A stretch of 64,000 nucleotides of DNA from Vibrio metschnikovii CIP 69.14 (GCF_000176155.1 NZ_ACZO01000006.1:1302001-1366000), one strand, 5' to 3'; numbered from the stretch's first letter, positions 1 to 10,728 are shown. The notes: generated by a model from the letters alone, not told the origin. Numbers and translations are program-made.

Positions 1-516
1 GGAACTAACCGCAACGTTGGCGAAATCGGCCATATCCAAATCGATCCTCTTGGTGAACAGTGTCAATGTGGAAATTTCGGTTGCTTAGAAACCGTCGCCA
101 GCAATCCAGCCATCGTCGCTCGTGTCAAGAAACGGCTTGCTCAAGGTTACAAATCAAGTTTATCTGATCTGCCTAAAGTAACCATTGACGATATCTGTCA
201 ACACGCTTTGCAAGATGATGAGCTAGCGAAGCAAGCCCTAGTGCAAGTCGGTAATCAACTTGGTAAAGCAATAGCCATGACGATTAACTTATTTAACCCT
301 CAGAAAGTCATCATCGCGGGTGATATTACTGCGGCTCAAGAGGTTATTTTTCCAGCTATTTTACGTAATGTTGAAAATCAGTCGTTACAGGCTTTTCATC
401 GTCAGTTACCTATTGTGGCATCAACGATTGACAAGCGACCCACGATTGGGGCTTTTGCTATGATAAAACGAGCCATGCTTAATGGCGTTTTACTCCAGAA
501 ATTGCTCGAAGACTAA
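1..516 (+). CDS. nagC: NagC, ROK-family repressor (C-terminal part, 5' truncated)
   Basis: The reading frame is open from the first base, so only about the last 171 residues are present; the N-terminal winged-helix DNA-binding domain lies outside the window. The visible part begins in the ROK signature, with GEIGH and then the zinc site C-x-C-G-x-x-G-C-L-E near 61-93. NagC represses N-acetylglucosamine genes and is induced by GlcNAc-6-phosphate. Identity as NagC rather than Mlc or another ROK regulator rests on the following asnB gene, the nag-asn order common in vibrios and enterics. It ends in an ordinary stop codon with no sign of damage. Confidence 0.85.
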   Translation, partial: GTNRNVGEIGHIQIDPLGEQCQCGNFGCLETVASNPAIVARVKKRLAQGYKSSLSDLPKVTIDDICQHALQDDELAKQALVQVGNQLGKAIAMTINLFNPQKVIIAGDITAAQEVIFPAILRNVENQSLQAFHRQLPIVASTIDKRPTIGAFAMIKRAMLNGVLLQKLLED

Positions 517-829
517 GGTCTATTGAGCCTCGTTGTTGTGCTCAACTCGCCACATTAATCCAGTCAGATCAGCGATTCCCTTTCTCTCCCCATGAACGTT
601 GCCATTAACACGATTGGGGATATCGCCTTTCTAGTTATCCTTTCTCACACCTTCATTGCTGATTTATTAGACGCAAATTAGAACTCATTCACTGAAAAGC
701 AATTTAAATTAGAAAAAATTCACCATAACAAGCAATGATTAATTATTTAAACAAAGAAGTGTTGCCTTTTTTAACCAAAATGGCAAATTAAAGCCATCTG
801 ATTAAACATCATCTAATTAAGGAAGCGGT
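517..829. other. nagC-asnB intergenic region
   Basis: 313 bases without a credible gene. The first half holds a stretch near 578-626 that faintly resembles the core of the ERIC elements found elsewhere in this window. The second half (680-800) is A/T-rich, as expected of an asnB promoter, and ends in a strong ribosome binding site, AAGGAAG, at 820-826. I see no clear terminator for nagC and no operator I can name. Confidence 0.5.
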
Positions 830-2494
830 ATGTGTTCTATCTTTGGTATCTTAGACATCAAAAGCGACGCCAGTGCATTACGGACAATTGCCTTAGAAAT
901 GTCTAAAAAACTACGTCATCGTGGCCCCGACTGGTCTGGTATTTACACCTCTGAGCGCGCTATTCTTGCTCATGAGCGCTTAGCGATTGTCGGTCTAAAC
1001 AGCGGTGCTCAGCCACTGTATAGCCCTGATAAAAAACTTATTCTTGCCGTTAATGGTGAAATTTATAACCACAAAGAAATTCGTGCCCGCTATCAAGATA
1101 AATACGACTTTCAAACCGATTCCGATTGTGAAGTCATTTTAGCCCTCTACCAAGATAAAGGCGCTGAATTACTCGAAGAACTCAATGGTATCTTTGCTTT
1201 TGCTCTTTATGACCAGGAAAAAGATCAATTCCTAATTGGCCGCGACCATATTGGCATCATCCCGCTCTATCAAGGTCACGATGAGCATGGCAACTACTAT
1301 GTCGCCTCAGAAATGAAAGCATTAGTGCCGGTTTGTAAATCGATCAGTGAATTCCCTCCTGGCAGTTACTTTCGTTCAACCGATCCAGAACCTTACCGCT
1401 ATTACCTACGCGATTGGACTGAATATGATGCTGTAAAAGGGAATATATCGAGTAAAGAAGAACTCACGGAAGCGTTAGAAGCGGCGGTCAAACGCCAGTT
1501 AATGACCGATGTACCTTATGGCGTATTATTATCTGGCGGGTTAGATTCTTCTATCACCTCAGCCATTGCCAAACGTTACGCCGCGATGCGTATTGAAGAT
1601 GATGAACAATCGGCTGCGTGGTGGCCTCAACTGCACTCGTTTGCCATTGGTCTAGAAGGCGCACCTGATTTAAAAGCCGCTCGTGAAGTGGCTGAAAAAA
1701 TCGGCACAATACATCATGAAATGACCTATACCATTCAAGAAGGGCTGGATGCGATTCGTGATGTGATTTATCACATTGAAACTTATGATGTGACGACCAT
1801 TCGCGCTTCAACACCGATGTTTTTACTCGGACGAAAAATTAAAGCGATGGGCATAAAAATGGTGCTATCGGGTGAAGGCGCTGACGAAATATTTGGCGGG
1901 TATCTTTACTTTCATAAAGCGCCGAATGCGCAAGAGTTTCATGAAGAAACCGTCCGTAAGCTGCTCGCATTAAACCTATTTGATTGTGCTCGAGCGAATA
2001 AATCACTCGCGGCGTGGGGCGTTGAAGGACGAGTACCGTTCTTGGACAAAGAGTTTATTGATGTCGCGATGCGTCTCAACCCTGCCGACAAAATGTGTGG
2101 TAATGGTAAGATGGAAAAACACATCTTACGCGAATGCTTTCAAGACTATTTACCGGATTCCATTGCTTGGCGTCAAAAAGAGCAATTTTCCGATGGTGTC
2201 GGCTATAACTGGATAGACACCTTGAAATCAACCGCAGAAGCGAAAGTTAGCGATCAACAAATGGCAACGGCTAAATTCCGCTTTCCATACAATACGCCAA
2301 CAACCAAAGAAGGCTATGTGTATCGAGAAATCTTTGAAGAGCTGTTCCCATTAGAGTCTGCAGCACGCTGTGTACCTGGTGGTCCATCCGTCGCCTGCTC
2401 CTCTGCCAAGGCCGTAGAATGGGATGAGTCTTTCAAAAACTGTATTGACCCTTCAGGTCGAGCAGTAAAAGCCGTACATAATGAAGCTTATTAA
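830..2494 (+). CDS. asnB: asparagine synthase B (glutamine-hydrolysing)
   Basis: Converts aspartate, glutamine and ATP to asparagine, glutamate, AMP and PPi in the cytoplasm. The 554-residue product has the expected length. It starts Met-Cys-Ser-Ile-Phe-Gly; after Met removal the Cys is the N-terminal nucleophile of the class II glutaminase domain (about 1-190). The synthetase domain follows with the ATP-pyrophosphatase loop SGGLDSS at about residue 234 and a GEGADEIFGGY stretch near 347. The start is fixed by the conserved Cys-2 and an AAGGAAG ribosome binding site. It lies directly after nagC and has its own terminator. Confidence 0.97.
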   Translation: MCSIFGILDIKSDASALRTIALEMSKKLRHRGPDWSGIYTSERAILAHERLAIVGLNSGAQPLYSPDKKLILAVNGEIYNHKEIRARYQDKYDFQTDSDCEVILALYQDKGAELLEELNGIFAFALYDQEKDQFLIGRDHIGIIPLYQGHDEHGNYYVASEMKALVPVCKSISEFPPGSYFRSTDPEPYRYYLRDWTEYDAVKGNISSKEELTEALEAAVKRQLMTDVPYGVLLSGGLDSSITSAIAKRYAAMRIEDDEQSAAWWPQLHSFAIGLEGAPDLKAAREVAEKIGTIHHEMTYTIQEGLDAIRDVIYHIETYDVTTIRASTPMFLLGRKIKAMGIKMVLSGEGADEIFGGYLYFHKAPNAQEFHEETVRKLLALNLFDCARANKSLAAWGVEGRVPFLDKEFIDVAMRLNPADKMCGNGKMEKHILRECFQDYLPDSIAWRQKEQFSDGVGYNWIDTLKSTAEAKVSDQQMATAKFRFPYNTPTTKEGYVYREIFEELFPLESAARCVPGGPSVACSSAKAVEWDESFKNCIDPSGRAVKAVHNEAY

Positions 2495-2513
2495 TAACCT
2501 TCGATATAAATAA

Positions 2514-2542
2514 TCAAGGCGCCTCTATGGCGCCTTGAGCTT
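2514..2542 (+). terminator. Rho-independent terminator after asnB
   Basis: A perfect 10-bp stem (TCAAGGCGCC / GGCGCCTTGA) with loop TCTAT, followed by GCTTTTCT. It lies 19 bases after the asnB stop and before the convergent rfaH, so it may act in both directions. Confidence 0.8.
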
Positions 2543-2579
2543 TTCTACTTAATCATCAAACGCTCTCAACGACGCAAGC

Positions 2580-3089
2580 TCAATTGTCTAAGCGATGCTT
2601 AAGATCCAAATCTTTATTATCAATACTGATCACCACTGGCTGATTGATCATCTGCACCAACATCATAGAGCGTGCCTCACCGTCCGGCTCTTGATATAAA
2701 GCCCGAATACCACAAAACTGACCACCTTTAACTTCAATTTCTTGCCCTACTTCTGGTAATCCAAGTTGCTCGTGATCGGGTAGATATTCCAGTTTTTTTA
2801 GCTCGGTGATTAATGCTTCCGATAATTCTTTAGGTTCAGGGCCAAAACGAACAAAATCGACAACGCCACGTGTTGAACGTACAGTCGTAAACGTCGGTCC
2901 TTGCTTATAATCAAAACACACGAAAATATAAGACGGGAAAACGGGCTCTTGTACTTTTTTTCTTTTACCACGAAGAATTTTCTCAACTTCCATTTGCGGA
3001 TAAAAACATTCAACCCCTTGATTTTCAAGATGGCTCTTTGCCCTTGCTTGTTCACCTCGCTTACAATAAAGCAGATACCAACCTTTCAT
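2580..3089 (-). CDS. rfaH: RfaH, operon-specific transcription elongation factor (NusG paralogue)
   Basis: RfaH joins RNA polymerase paused at ops elements, suppresses termination in long envelope and polysaccharide operons, and recruits ribosomes through a refolding C-terminal KOW domain. The 169-residue product begins MKGWYLLYCKRG, almost the E. coli RfaH start, and has the NGN domain (about 1-95) with FPSYIFVCFD, a linker, and a C-terminal domain with VGQEIEVKGG. RfaH rather than NusG is indicated by this N terminus. A TTG codon at 3101 would add four residues and has AGAAGG just upstream, so the start is uncertain by 12 bases; I prefer ATG at 3089 by family alignment. It stands alone, convergent with asnB. 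Confidence 0.93.
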   Translation of the reverse strand: MKGWYLLYCKRGEQARAKSHLENQGVECFYPQMEVEKILRGKRKKVQEPVFPSYIFVCFDYKQGPTFTTVRSTRGVVDFVRFGPEPKELSEALITELKKLEYLPDHEQLGLPEVGQEIEVKGGQFCGIRALYQEPDGEARSMMLVQMINQPVVISIDNKDLDLKHRLDN

Positions 3090-3566
3090 AACCTTAGCCA
3101 ACCTTCTTATTATGCTTTATTTACGCCACTTATGCATTTGGCAATAGAGAAAGTATACCTAAACTACTTGAAGTGGGAAGAGGATAAACACTCTGATCAT
3201 CAATAGGGCTCGAAGCTAATATTCATTAGACGCCATCCCGTCACTTTATGCAGATGATCGTTTACTCAGCGCGGCTTAATAACAAACGACAACAATAATT
3301 AATCCAACAATCCATCCACGCCAAAAATGTAACCAAATGTGAAAACTTAGTTTTCACACAACATCAAGAGTAAAAAACGTTAGAAATATTTTATTTTTCA
3401 AAACACTACATTTTTAGCGATTTCTTTGTTTTCATTTTATGTCTTGCAGCACTATACGCTTAGCGGTATACGTATCGGTCAACGAAACAAATTATTACTA
3501 AATTTATAACCCAAACAACTGGATATTTAGCGTCAACAACTGAGGTTCGATAATGGCTTCCGTTGC
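3090..3566. other. rfaH upstream region and start of the dtpA upstream region
   Basis: Together with the ERIC element that follows, this forms a 741-base gap without a gene. It must hold the rfaH promoter on the minus strand, but I cannot pick a convincing one. The stretch 3340-3440 is A/T-rich. Short open frames here have no ribosome binding site and no recognisable product. One copy of a 14-base direct repeat (GCTTCCGTTGCTAT) lies at 3556-3569; the second is just past the ERIC element. Confidence 0.5.
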
Positions 3567-3694
3567 TATAACCAAACGACTTGGAGTTGCAGGTAGGCGG
3601 CAAGTGAGTGACTCCCCATGAACATAGCCAAATGATGTGATTGGGATACACGAACGTAGCCAACACCGCTGCATCTTGAAGTAGGAAGGGTATA
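3567..3694. repeat. ERIC element, copy 1
   Basis: A 128-base unit bounded by TATA-type ends (TATAACC at the left, GGGTATA at the right) with ERIC landmarks: ACTTGGAGTTGCAGGTAGGC on the left, CTCCCCATGAACATAG in the centre and CTTGAAGTAGGAAGGGTATA on the right. The length matches the roughly 127-bp enterobacterial repetitive intergenic consensus, which is also known in vibrios. It is flanked by a 14-bp direct repeat at 3556-3569 and 3698-3711. The copy is intergenic, upstream of dtpA. Confidence 0.9.
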
Positions 3695-3830
3695 CACGCT
3701 TCCGTTGCTATTCGGGAATAACAATAATTACATTAATAATCTCTGCGCTACCACCATCTCAGATAGGATTAACAATAACGATCTGCAAGAGTGGTAAGAC
3801 AAACAGAGAGGCACTTACAGGAAGAGCGGT

Positions 3831-5318
3831 ATGTCTGACTTGAATATATTCAAGCAACCTAAATCATTTTATTTGATTTTTTCAATTGAGTTTTGGGAAC
3901 GATTTGGCTTCTACGGAATGCAAGCGATTTTGACGGTATATATGGTCAAAATCTTAGGTATGAGTGAGTCAACTTCATTTGTTCTATTTGGTGCATTCTC
4001 TGCTTTAGTTTATGGATTTGTTGCCGCTGGCGGCTGGATTGGCGATAAGATTATTGGTACAAAACGTGCCATCACGCTTGGTGCAATCATCTTAATGGTC
4101 GGTTATCTGTTATTAGGTTTATCCACAACGGATGGCCATTGGGGAGGGCCAACGCTAATTTACATTGCGATGGGATTCATCACTGTCGGTAATGGTTTAT
4201 TTAAAGCCAATCCATCAAGTTTACTCTCCAAGGTTTATGCCGATAACGATCCTCGACTCGATGGTGCCTTTACGATGTACTATATGGCCATCAACCTTGG
4301 CTCCTTCTTTTCTATGATCATCACCCCGATAGTCGCTGAACGTGCGGGATATGGTATGGCATTTGGTGTGAGTGCGATTGGCCTAGCGATCACGGTAGTC
4401 AACTTTATGATGTGCTTAAAAATGCTCAAAAAAGTTGGTTCACCTGCCGATCTGAATCCTGTTAATCGTCGCTCATTAATGGTGGTTATCCTAGGCTCTG
4501 TACTCGCTAGCTTTATTTCTAGCTATCTATTACAAAACCTCTTCTTAGCCCATATGATTTTGGTCATAGCTGGCTTAACCATTCTGGGTTGCTATTTTAA
4601 AGAAACCTTTTCAATGACTGGCTTAGAACGTAGAAAGATGCTCGTCGCCTTTGCTCTTATGCTGCAAGGCGTGGTTTTTTTCGTACTCTACTTCCAGATG
4701 CCGACTTCATTAAACTTTTTTGCCATTCATAACGTTAGCCCAAGCCTGTTCGGTTTCCAAGTTGAACCAGAACAGTTCCAGGCACTTAACCCATTCTGGA
4801 TCATGCTAGCAAGTCCGCTACTGGCGATGTTATACGGTAAGTTAGGTGAGCGTTTAGCGATGCCGTTTAAATTTGCCATTGGCATGGGATTATGCGCGCT
4901 TTCTTTCTTGGTACTTTCTTGGTCGACAAGTTTTGCGAACACTCAAGGGATCATCAGTTCAAACTGGTTAGTCATGAGCTATCTATTCCAGTCGATCGGT
5001 GAATTATTGGTATCAGGACTTGGCTTGGCGATGGTGGCACAACTAGTCCCACAACGTATGATGGGGTTTGCTATGGGTATGTGGTTTTTAACCTCGGCTG
5101 CAGCAGCTGTTGCCGCAGGATGGGTAGCTAGCTTAACCTCTGTCCCTGAACACATTACCACAGCGCAAGAATCACTGGCTATTTACGGTGACGTGTTTGG
5201 AAAAATTGGTTATGTCACAGCAGGAATCACTATCTTAACCTTTTTAATCGCGCCAATGCTGAGCAAAATTTGTCAAAGCACTACCGAGATTGAAACGCTA
5301 ACTCCCGTTGAAGCATAA
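3831..5318 (+). CDS. dtpA: DtpA-like proton-coupled di-/tripeptide permease (POT/PTR family)
   Basis: An inner-membrane symporter importing di- and tripeptides with protons. The 495-residue product matches DtpA/DtpB length and is hydrophobic throughout, consistent with about 14 transmembrane helices. The POT signature ExxER is at E20-F-W-E23-R24 in the first helix, and the second POT motif region is seen around FKANPSSLLSKVY (about residues 125-137). ATG 3831 is preceded by AGGAAG. It is transcribed alone, after an unusually long upstream gap with an ERIC element. Substrate preference cannot be read from the sequence, and DtpB is an alternative name. Confidence 0.88.
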   Translation: MSDLNIFKQPKSFYLIFSIEFWERFGFYGMQAILTVYMVKILGMSESTSFVLFGAFSALVYGFVAAGGWIGDKIIGTKRAITLGAIILMVGYLLLGLSTTDGHWGGPTLIYIAMGFITVGNGLFKANPSSLLSKVYADNDPRLDGAFTMYYMAINLGSFFSMIITPIVAERAGYGMAFGVSAIGLAITVVNFMMCLKMLKKVGSPADLNPVNRRSLMVVILGSVLASFISSYLLQNLFLAHMILVIAGLTILGCYFKETFSMTGLERRKMLVAFALMLQGVVFFVLYFQMPTSLNFFAIHNVSPSLFGFQVEPEQFQALNPFWIMLASPLLAMLYGKLGERLAMPFKFAIGMGLCALSFLVLSWSTSFANTQGIISSNWLVMSYLFQSIGELLVSGLGLAMVAQLVPQRMMGFAMGMWFLTSAAAAVAAGWVASLTSVPEHITTAQESLAIYGDVFGKIGYVTAGITILTFLIAPMLSKICQSTTEIETLTPVEA

Positions 5319-5367
5319 ATCGCTTAATCGATACGGCCTCTCTTTGCTGTAGCGGTCACCTCCATTT

Positions 5368-5398
5368 AAAAAGCCAAACATCACCGTTTGGCTTTTTT
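5368..5398. terminator. bidirectional terminator between dtpA and hemH
   Basis: A perfect stem AAAAAGCCAAAC / GTTTGGCTTTTT with loop ATCACC, flanked by A-run and T-run so that it works on both strands. It lies between the convergent dtpA and hemH. Confidence 0.88.
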
Positions 5399-5501
5399 AT
5401 TATTTGCTGCAGCGTTAACGGTTTTTTGGAGTCAACAGCAGCACGGCTTTGGTTGCATTGCTAACCACCAGCGGAAACATTATCACAGCAAAACAACGGC
5501 C

Positions 5502-6473
5502 CTAATAACGAGCATGGATTAAATCAACCATCATCTCAATGTGCAGATCAGAATCATTAAGACAGGCAATATAGTTAAATGCTTCCCCTCCAGCCTCAAG
5601 AAAAAGATGTTTATTCTCTTCGCTAATTTCTTCCAACGTTTCTAAACAATCAACCGAAAATGCTGGGCAAATAATATCGATCTTTTTCATCCCCTGCGAA
5701 GGTAAAGCCTGCATAGTTTTATCGGTGTAGGGCTGTAACCACTCTTCTTTACCAAACTGCGATTGGTAAGTCATCATGACTTGTTGATCACTCAAACCTA
5801 ATTCTTGTGCGAGTAAATGGGTCGTTTTCCGGCAGTGTTGAGGATAAATATCACCATTATCAGCGTAGCGTTTAGGTATGCCATGATAAGAGCAAATCAG
5901 TACATCACCTTGCCCTTTTTCACTCCACGAACTGCGAACTTTGTCCGCTAAAGCACGAATGTATAACGGATGGTCATGATAATCGGTAATAAAATCGATT
6001 TCCGGTATAACCCTTTGCGTTTTCATTGCTTTGGCTAAACCATCAAACACCGCTGCTGTCGTGGTTGCTGAATATTGTGGATAGAGCGGTAACACTATTA
6101 TTTTTTCAACGCCTTGATCTCGTAACGCTTGCATACCACTCAGTAAACTTGGGTTTCCATAGGTCATTCCTAGTTCAACCGGATAATCAAGGCGCTGTTG
6201 AAGTTTCTCTTGTTGCCGCTTTGAATAAACCAATAACGGCGAGCCTTCATCCATCCAAACCGATTGATACAACTTAGCGACTCGAGGAGAGCGTAACGGT
6301 AAAATGACACCATGGAGTAATGGACACCATATCCAACGCGTCAAATCAACCACACGATGATCATGTAAAAACTGACTTAAAAATCGTTTGACGGCTTTAG
6401 GCGTCGGTTCATCTGGCGTGCCTAAATTAGCCAGCAATACACCAAGTTTTTTTTTCGTTTGCATAACTTCCAT
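5502..6473 (-). CDS. hemH: ferrochelatase
   Basis: Inserts Fe2+ into protoporphyrin IX, the last step of haem synthesis, on the cytoplasmic face of the inner membrane. The 323-residue product fits the family. Visible marks are [13 protein letters not shown] at the N terminus, [13 protein letters not shown] at about 128-140, and the ferrochelatase signature with metal-ligand histidine in SYHGIP (His about 197). CLETLEEI near the C terminus carries the conserved glutamates. A second Met three codons in (6464) is an equally good start. It follows adk in the same direction, as in V. cholerae and E. coli. Confidence 0.96.
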   Translation of the reverse strand: MEVMQTKKKLGVLLANLGTPDEPTPKAVKRFLSQFLHDHRVVDLTRWIWCPLLHGVILPLRSPRVAKLYQSVWMDEGSPLLVYSKRQQEKLQQRLDYPVELGMTYGNPSLLSGMQALRDQGVEKIIVLPLYPQYSATTTAAVFDGLAKAMKTQRVIPEIDFITDYHDHPLYIRALADKVRSSWSEKGQGDVLICSYHGIPKRYADNGDIYPQHCRKTTHLLAQELGLSDQQVMMTYQSQFGKEEWLQPYTDKTMQALPSQGMKKIDIICPAFSVDCLETLEEISEENKHLFLEAGGEAFNYIACLNDSDLHIEMMVDLIHARY

Positions 6474-6523
6474 TGATTCAGTCCACAGAGAATAGTAAGT
6501 ACGTCACAACAACCAAAAAGTTT

Positions 6524-6552
6524 AAAAAAAGCGACCGTCAAGGTCGCTTTTA
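6524..6552 (-). terminator. Rho-independent terminator after adk
   Basis: Stem AAAAGCGACC / GGTCGCTTTT with loop GTCAA. Read on the minus strand it is followed by a run of seven T. It separates adk from hemH, so hemH probably has its own promoter or depends on readthrough. Confidence 0.85.
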
Positions 6553-6598
6553 TGATCAATGCGTTAGTTAACCTAAACAAATTGAAAACTAGGTGACA

Positions 6599-7423
<825 letters not shown>

Positions 7424-7502
7424 CTAAAGAATCACGCCTCTTCATAGTACGAACAGAATAAATGTATCGCCCTGAGTACTGGCTGAATCAGTCAGCTTCA
7501 TA

Positions 7503-7536
7503 AAGACCAAACTCGCACGATGGCGAGTTTGGTCTT
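7503..7536 (-). terminator. terminator hairpin after htpG
   Basis: A perfect 14-bp stem AAGACCAAACTCGC / GCGAGTTTGGTCTT with six-base loop, 20 bases past the htpG stop. The T-run on the minus strand is short. Confidence 0.75.
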
Positions 7537-7555
7537 ATCGTTTAAGACAATAGAG

Positions 7556-9460
7556 TTATGCGTGAGTTAATAACTCATTGACCGCTTTAACATATTGAGT
7601 CGGATCTTCCATTGCTCCGCGCTCAGCCAGCATCGCTTGCCCTAATAAGACTTCCACCCATTGACCAAACGCTTGCTCATCGGCTTCATCAGCCATACGT
7701 TTGACCATGCTATGCTCTGGGTTGATCTCAAAAATGTATTTCACTTCCGGTACGGCTTGTCCCGCAGCGGCTAATAGTTTAGCCATTTGCGTGCCCATTT
7801 CACCATCATCGGTAACCACAACGGCAGGCGTTGAAGCAAGCTTAAACGTGGTACGAACGTCTTTCACTCTTGAACCTAAATAAGTTTTGATACGCTCAAC
7901 TACCGTTTGAAACTCTTGTTCCGTTTCTTTGTGCTTCTCTTTCTCAGCTTCATCGTCAAACTTGCTCAAATCCAAACCAGCTTTGGTGATAGATTGGAAA
8001 GATTTACCATCAAATTCGGTTAAGTAGTTCATCAACCACTCATCTATTCGATCGTACATCAGAATGACTTCAATACCTTTAGCCTTGAATTGCTCCAAGT
8101 GAGGGCTGTTTTTCGCTGCCAGATAGCTATCCGCCGTCAAGTAGTAAATCACCTCTTGACCTTCTTTCATTCGCTCAACATACGCTGCTAAGCTCACGTT
8201 CTGTTGTGCTGACTCTTCATGAGTTGAAGCAAAACGCAGTAATCCAGCGATTTTTTCACGATTAGCAAAATCCTCAGCAGGCCCCTCTTTCATCACGAGA
8301 CCAAACTCTTTCCAAAACGTTTGGTACTTCTCACTGTCGTTCGAGGCAAGACGCTCAAGCATGGTCAACACTCGCTTGGTACAAGCATTACGCAGCGATT
8401 GAGTCACTTTATTATCTTGTAAGATTTCTCGCGAGACGTTGAGCGGTAAATCGTTGGAGTCGATTAACCCACGGACAAAACGCAAGTACGACGGCATGAA
8501 CTGCTCAGCATCATCCATGATAAAGACACGTTGTACGTACAATTTCAAACCATGTTTATGGTCACGGTTGTACATATCCCAAGGAGCTTTAGCCGGAATA
8601 TACAGTAAGCTGGTGTAGTCGTTTTTCCCTTCAACTTTGTTATGGCTCCAAGTCAACGGGTCGGCAAAATCATGGGAGACATGCTTGTAAAACTCTTGAT
8701 ACTCCTCATCACTGACGTCAGATTTAGAGCGAGTCCATAGGGCTTGAGCCTTGTTAATTTGCTCCCACTTAACCTCTCCCGTCTCTTTCCCTTCCTCATC
8801 ACGTATCGATGTTTGAATGTAAACTGGAATGCCAATATGATCAGAGTATTTAGAAATAATTTCTCGTAAACGCCACTCAGATAAGAACTCTTTACCCTCG
8901 TCACGCATGTGCAAAACAATATCGGTACCACGAGAAGCTTTCTCTATCGTTTCAACCGTATACTCACCTTCTCCTTGTGAGTGCCATTGTACCGCTTGAT
9001 CAGCCGCCAATCCTGCTGCGCGAGTCCGCACTGTCACTGCATCAGCGACGATAAACGCAGAGTAGAAACCAACACCAAACTGACCGATTAATTGTGAGTC
9101 TTTAGACTGCTCTTGAGAAAGTTTAGAGAAAAACTCTGCCGTGCCTGACTTAGCAATGGTTCCCAAATGCTCAATAACGTCGTCGCGACTCATACCGATA
9201 CCGTTGTCTGAAATGGTCAAGGTATTGGCTTTGGCATCAAACGACAGTTTGACCCCTAATTCTGCATCACCTTGATACCAATCAGGGTTGGATAACGCTT
9301 GGAAACGCAGTTTATCGGCCGCATCAGAGGCGTTAGAAATCAACTCGCGTAGGAAGATCTCTTTGTTGGAGTATAAAGAATGAATCATCAAATGAAGCAA
9401 TTGCTTTACTTCAGATTGAAAACCACGTGTTTCTTTGTTGTTGGTTGTCGTCTCGCTCAT
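7556..9460 (-). CDS. htpG: HtpG, bacterial Hsp90 chaperone
   Basis: ATP-dependent homodimeric chaperone of the cytoplasm. The 634-residue product has the expected length. The N-terminal GHKL ATPase domain shows [15 protein letters not shown] at about 39-53, DNGIGM near 88 and [11 protein letters not shown] near 127. The middle domain carries [19 protein letters not shown], and a dimerisation domain follows. It starts [32 protein letters not shown], typical of HtpG. It is transcribed divergently from toxR, an arrangement known from V. cholerae, and a sigma-32-type promoter is visible upstream. Confidence 0.98.
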   Translation of the reverse strand: MSETTTNNKETRGFQSEVKQLLHLMIHSLYSNKEIFLRELISNASDAADKLRFQALSNPDWYQGDAELGVKLSFDAKANTLTISDNGIGMSRDDVIEHLGTIAKSGTAEFFSKLSQEQSKDSQLIGQFGVGFYSAFIVADAVTVRTRAAGLAADQAVQWHSQGEGEYTVETIEKASRGTDIVLHMRDEGKEFLSEWRLREIISKYSDHIGIPVYIQTSIRDEEGKETGEVKWEQINKAQALWTRSKSDVSDEEYQEFYKHVSHDFADPLTWSHNKVEGKNDYTSLLYIPAKAPWDMYNRDHKHGLKLYVQRVFIMDDAEQFMPSYLRFVRGLIDSNDLPLNVSREILQDNKVTQSLRNACTKRVLTMLERLASNDSEKYQTFWKEFGLVMKEGPAEDFANREKIAGLLRFASTHEESAQQNVSLAAYVERMKEGQEVIYYLTADSYLAAKNSPHLEQFKAKGIEVILMYDRIDEWLMNYLTEFDGKSFQSITKAGLDLSKFDDEAEKEKHKETEQEFQTVVERIKTYLGSRVKDVRTTFKLASTPAVVVTDDGEMGTQMAKLLAAAGQAVPEVKYIFEINPEHSMVKRMADEADEQAFGQWVEVLLGQAMLAERGAMEDPTQYVKAVNELLTHA

Positions 9461-9534
9461 TTTAGCTCCGTAACATCATATCAAACCCCATCCATCACAC
9501 TAAAATGGGTAGGAAGAACATAGATTTGCTATTA

Positions 9535-9563
9535 ACATGTGGCTTGGCAATGTAAATTCAAGG
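9535..9563 (-). promoter_or_regulatory. sigma-32-type heat-shock promoter of htpG
   Basis: On the minus strand, CCTTGAA (-35, 9557-9563) is followed 14 bases later by CCACATGT (-10, 9535-9542), close to the CTTGAA-N13-15-CCCCATNT pattern of RpoH promoters. The site is about 75 bases before the htpG start. It is an inference from pattern and from the known heat-shock control of htpG. Confidence 0.7.
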
Positions 9564-9861
9564 TCAAAAAACATAAAAACACTGTTTTTTGGATTTTTTT
9601 TGATTATTCTCTACTGGTTTTAGGTTTCACCCTTAAGAATTTCGATCAGGGTAATGAAAAAAGTCTGTCATTGATACCTCTCAAAACCGTTAACACGATG
9701 AGTTCGCAGTGATAAACAACAGTAAAATATTGTTGTTTCATCGATAATGATCGTGTAGCTGACGACAAATATGATCGAATAATACGAAACTAGGGCAGTA
9801 AAACCCCAAGCGCGACAGAACTTGGCCATTTTGAGTAACAACCATTAAAAAGAAGAACTCA
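9564..9861. promoter_or_regulatory. htpG-toxR divergent control region, toxR side
   Basis: This is the rest of the 401-base gap between htpG and toxR. It is A/T-rich with T-runs at 9584-9602. The toxR ribosome binding site AAGAAG precedes ATG 9862. I cannot assign the toxR promoter confidently. In V. cholerae the close, divergent heat-shock promoter was reported to lower toxR expression at high temperature; whether that holds here is inference from arrangement only. Confidence 0.5.
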
Positions 9862-10719
9862 ATGAGCAATTTAGCTAGCAAATTCATTCTTGCCAATCGG
9901 TTTATTTTTGACTCGACATCAAACTTATTGGTCGATCAAACCGGAGAAGAAGAGACGCGTCTCGGCAGCAATGAGAGTCGTATTCTCTCTATGTTTGTTC
10001 AACATCCTAACCAAATTATTTCTCGTGATGACCTACACAATTATGTGTGGCGAGAACAAGGCTTTGAAGTCGACGATTCTAGCTTGACTCAAGCAATTTC
10101 TACGCTAAGAAAAATGCTTAAGGACTCAACAAAACTCCCTCTGTTTATTAAAACGGTGCCTAAACGTGGTTATCAGTTTATTGCTAGCGTTGAGCCCATT
10201 GTGCCGCCCGAACCGGTCATTGCTGAGCCAGAGATCGCGTTAGAAAATAGCGCCGCTAACCAAGACGAGAGCGCCTTTTCAGGAGATAGCCATACTGATC
10301 TCACTGGCAAATCTAACGATACATTCATGGGCACAAAAGATACGGTTTCCGCGAAACGCTTATCGGATCTTTGCTCATTGGCAATGTTAATGTGTGCCAT
10401 CTTATTACCGATCATGGTGCTCTTTTTTAGTTCACCGTCTTCCTCACAATTTCGTCAACTGGCCGTGGTCAATGATGTCGTGATCAGTTCGCCCATCAAT
10501 CACCCAGACCTGAGCACATGGCTACCTCTGATCAAATCGTGCATCAAAAAGCATCACTCGATGCGCTCTGATGATATGATCCTGAAAGAAGTGATCGCGA
10601 CAGGTGGTGATAATGGTCAACTGATCCTGAACTATATTCATTTACCTCAGTTTTCTGGGGAAAATATTACTTTGCGGATTTTTGCTAACCCAGATGACAC
10701 CGATAAAGTGTGCCAGTAA
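9862..10719 (+). CDS. toxR: ToxR, membrane-bound transcriptional activator
   Basis: A bitopic inner-membrane regulator that controls outer-membrane porins and, in pathogens, virulence genes. The 285 residues comprise a cytoplasmic OmpR/PhoB-type winged helix (about 10-112, ending FIKTVPKRGYQFIASV), a Pro/Glu/Ser-rich tether that is poorly conserved in the family (about 112-168), one transmembrane helix (about 171-190) and a periplasmic domain. The periplasmic cysteines C227 and C284 correspond to the redox pair of V. cholerae ToxR. It is followed by toxS after nine bases. ToxR is ancestral to Vibrionaceae, so it does not imply virulence. Confidence 0.96.
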   Translation: MSNLASKFILANRFIFDSTSNLLVDQTGEEETRLGSNESRILSMFVQHPNQIISRDDLHNYVWREQGFEVDDSSLTQAISTLRKMLKDSTKLPLFIKTVPKRGYQFIASVEPIVPPEPVIAEPEIALENSAANQDESAFSGDSHTDLTGKSNDTFMGTKDTVSAKRLSDLCSLAMLMCAILLPIMVLFFSSPSSSQFRQLAVVNDVVISSPINHPDLSTWLPLIKSCIKKHHSMRSDDMILKEVIATGGDNGQLILNYIHLPQFSGENITLRIFANPDDTDKVCQ

Positions 10720-10728
10720 GGAACAACG

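Noticed and set aside
2901..3206. 101-codon plus-strand ORF antisense to rfaH
   Set aside because: Shadow of rfaH with no ribosome binding site or recognisable domain.
3460..3666. 68-codon minus-strand ORF in the dtpA upstream gap
   Set aside because: It is the translation of an ERIC element; similar chance frames arise in other ERIC copies.
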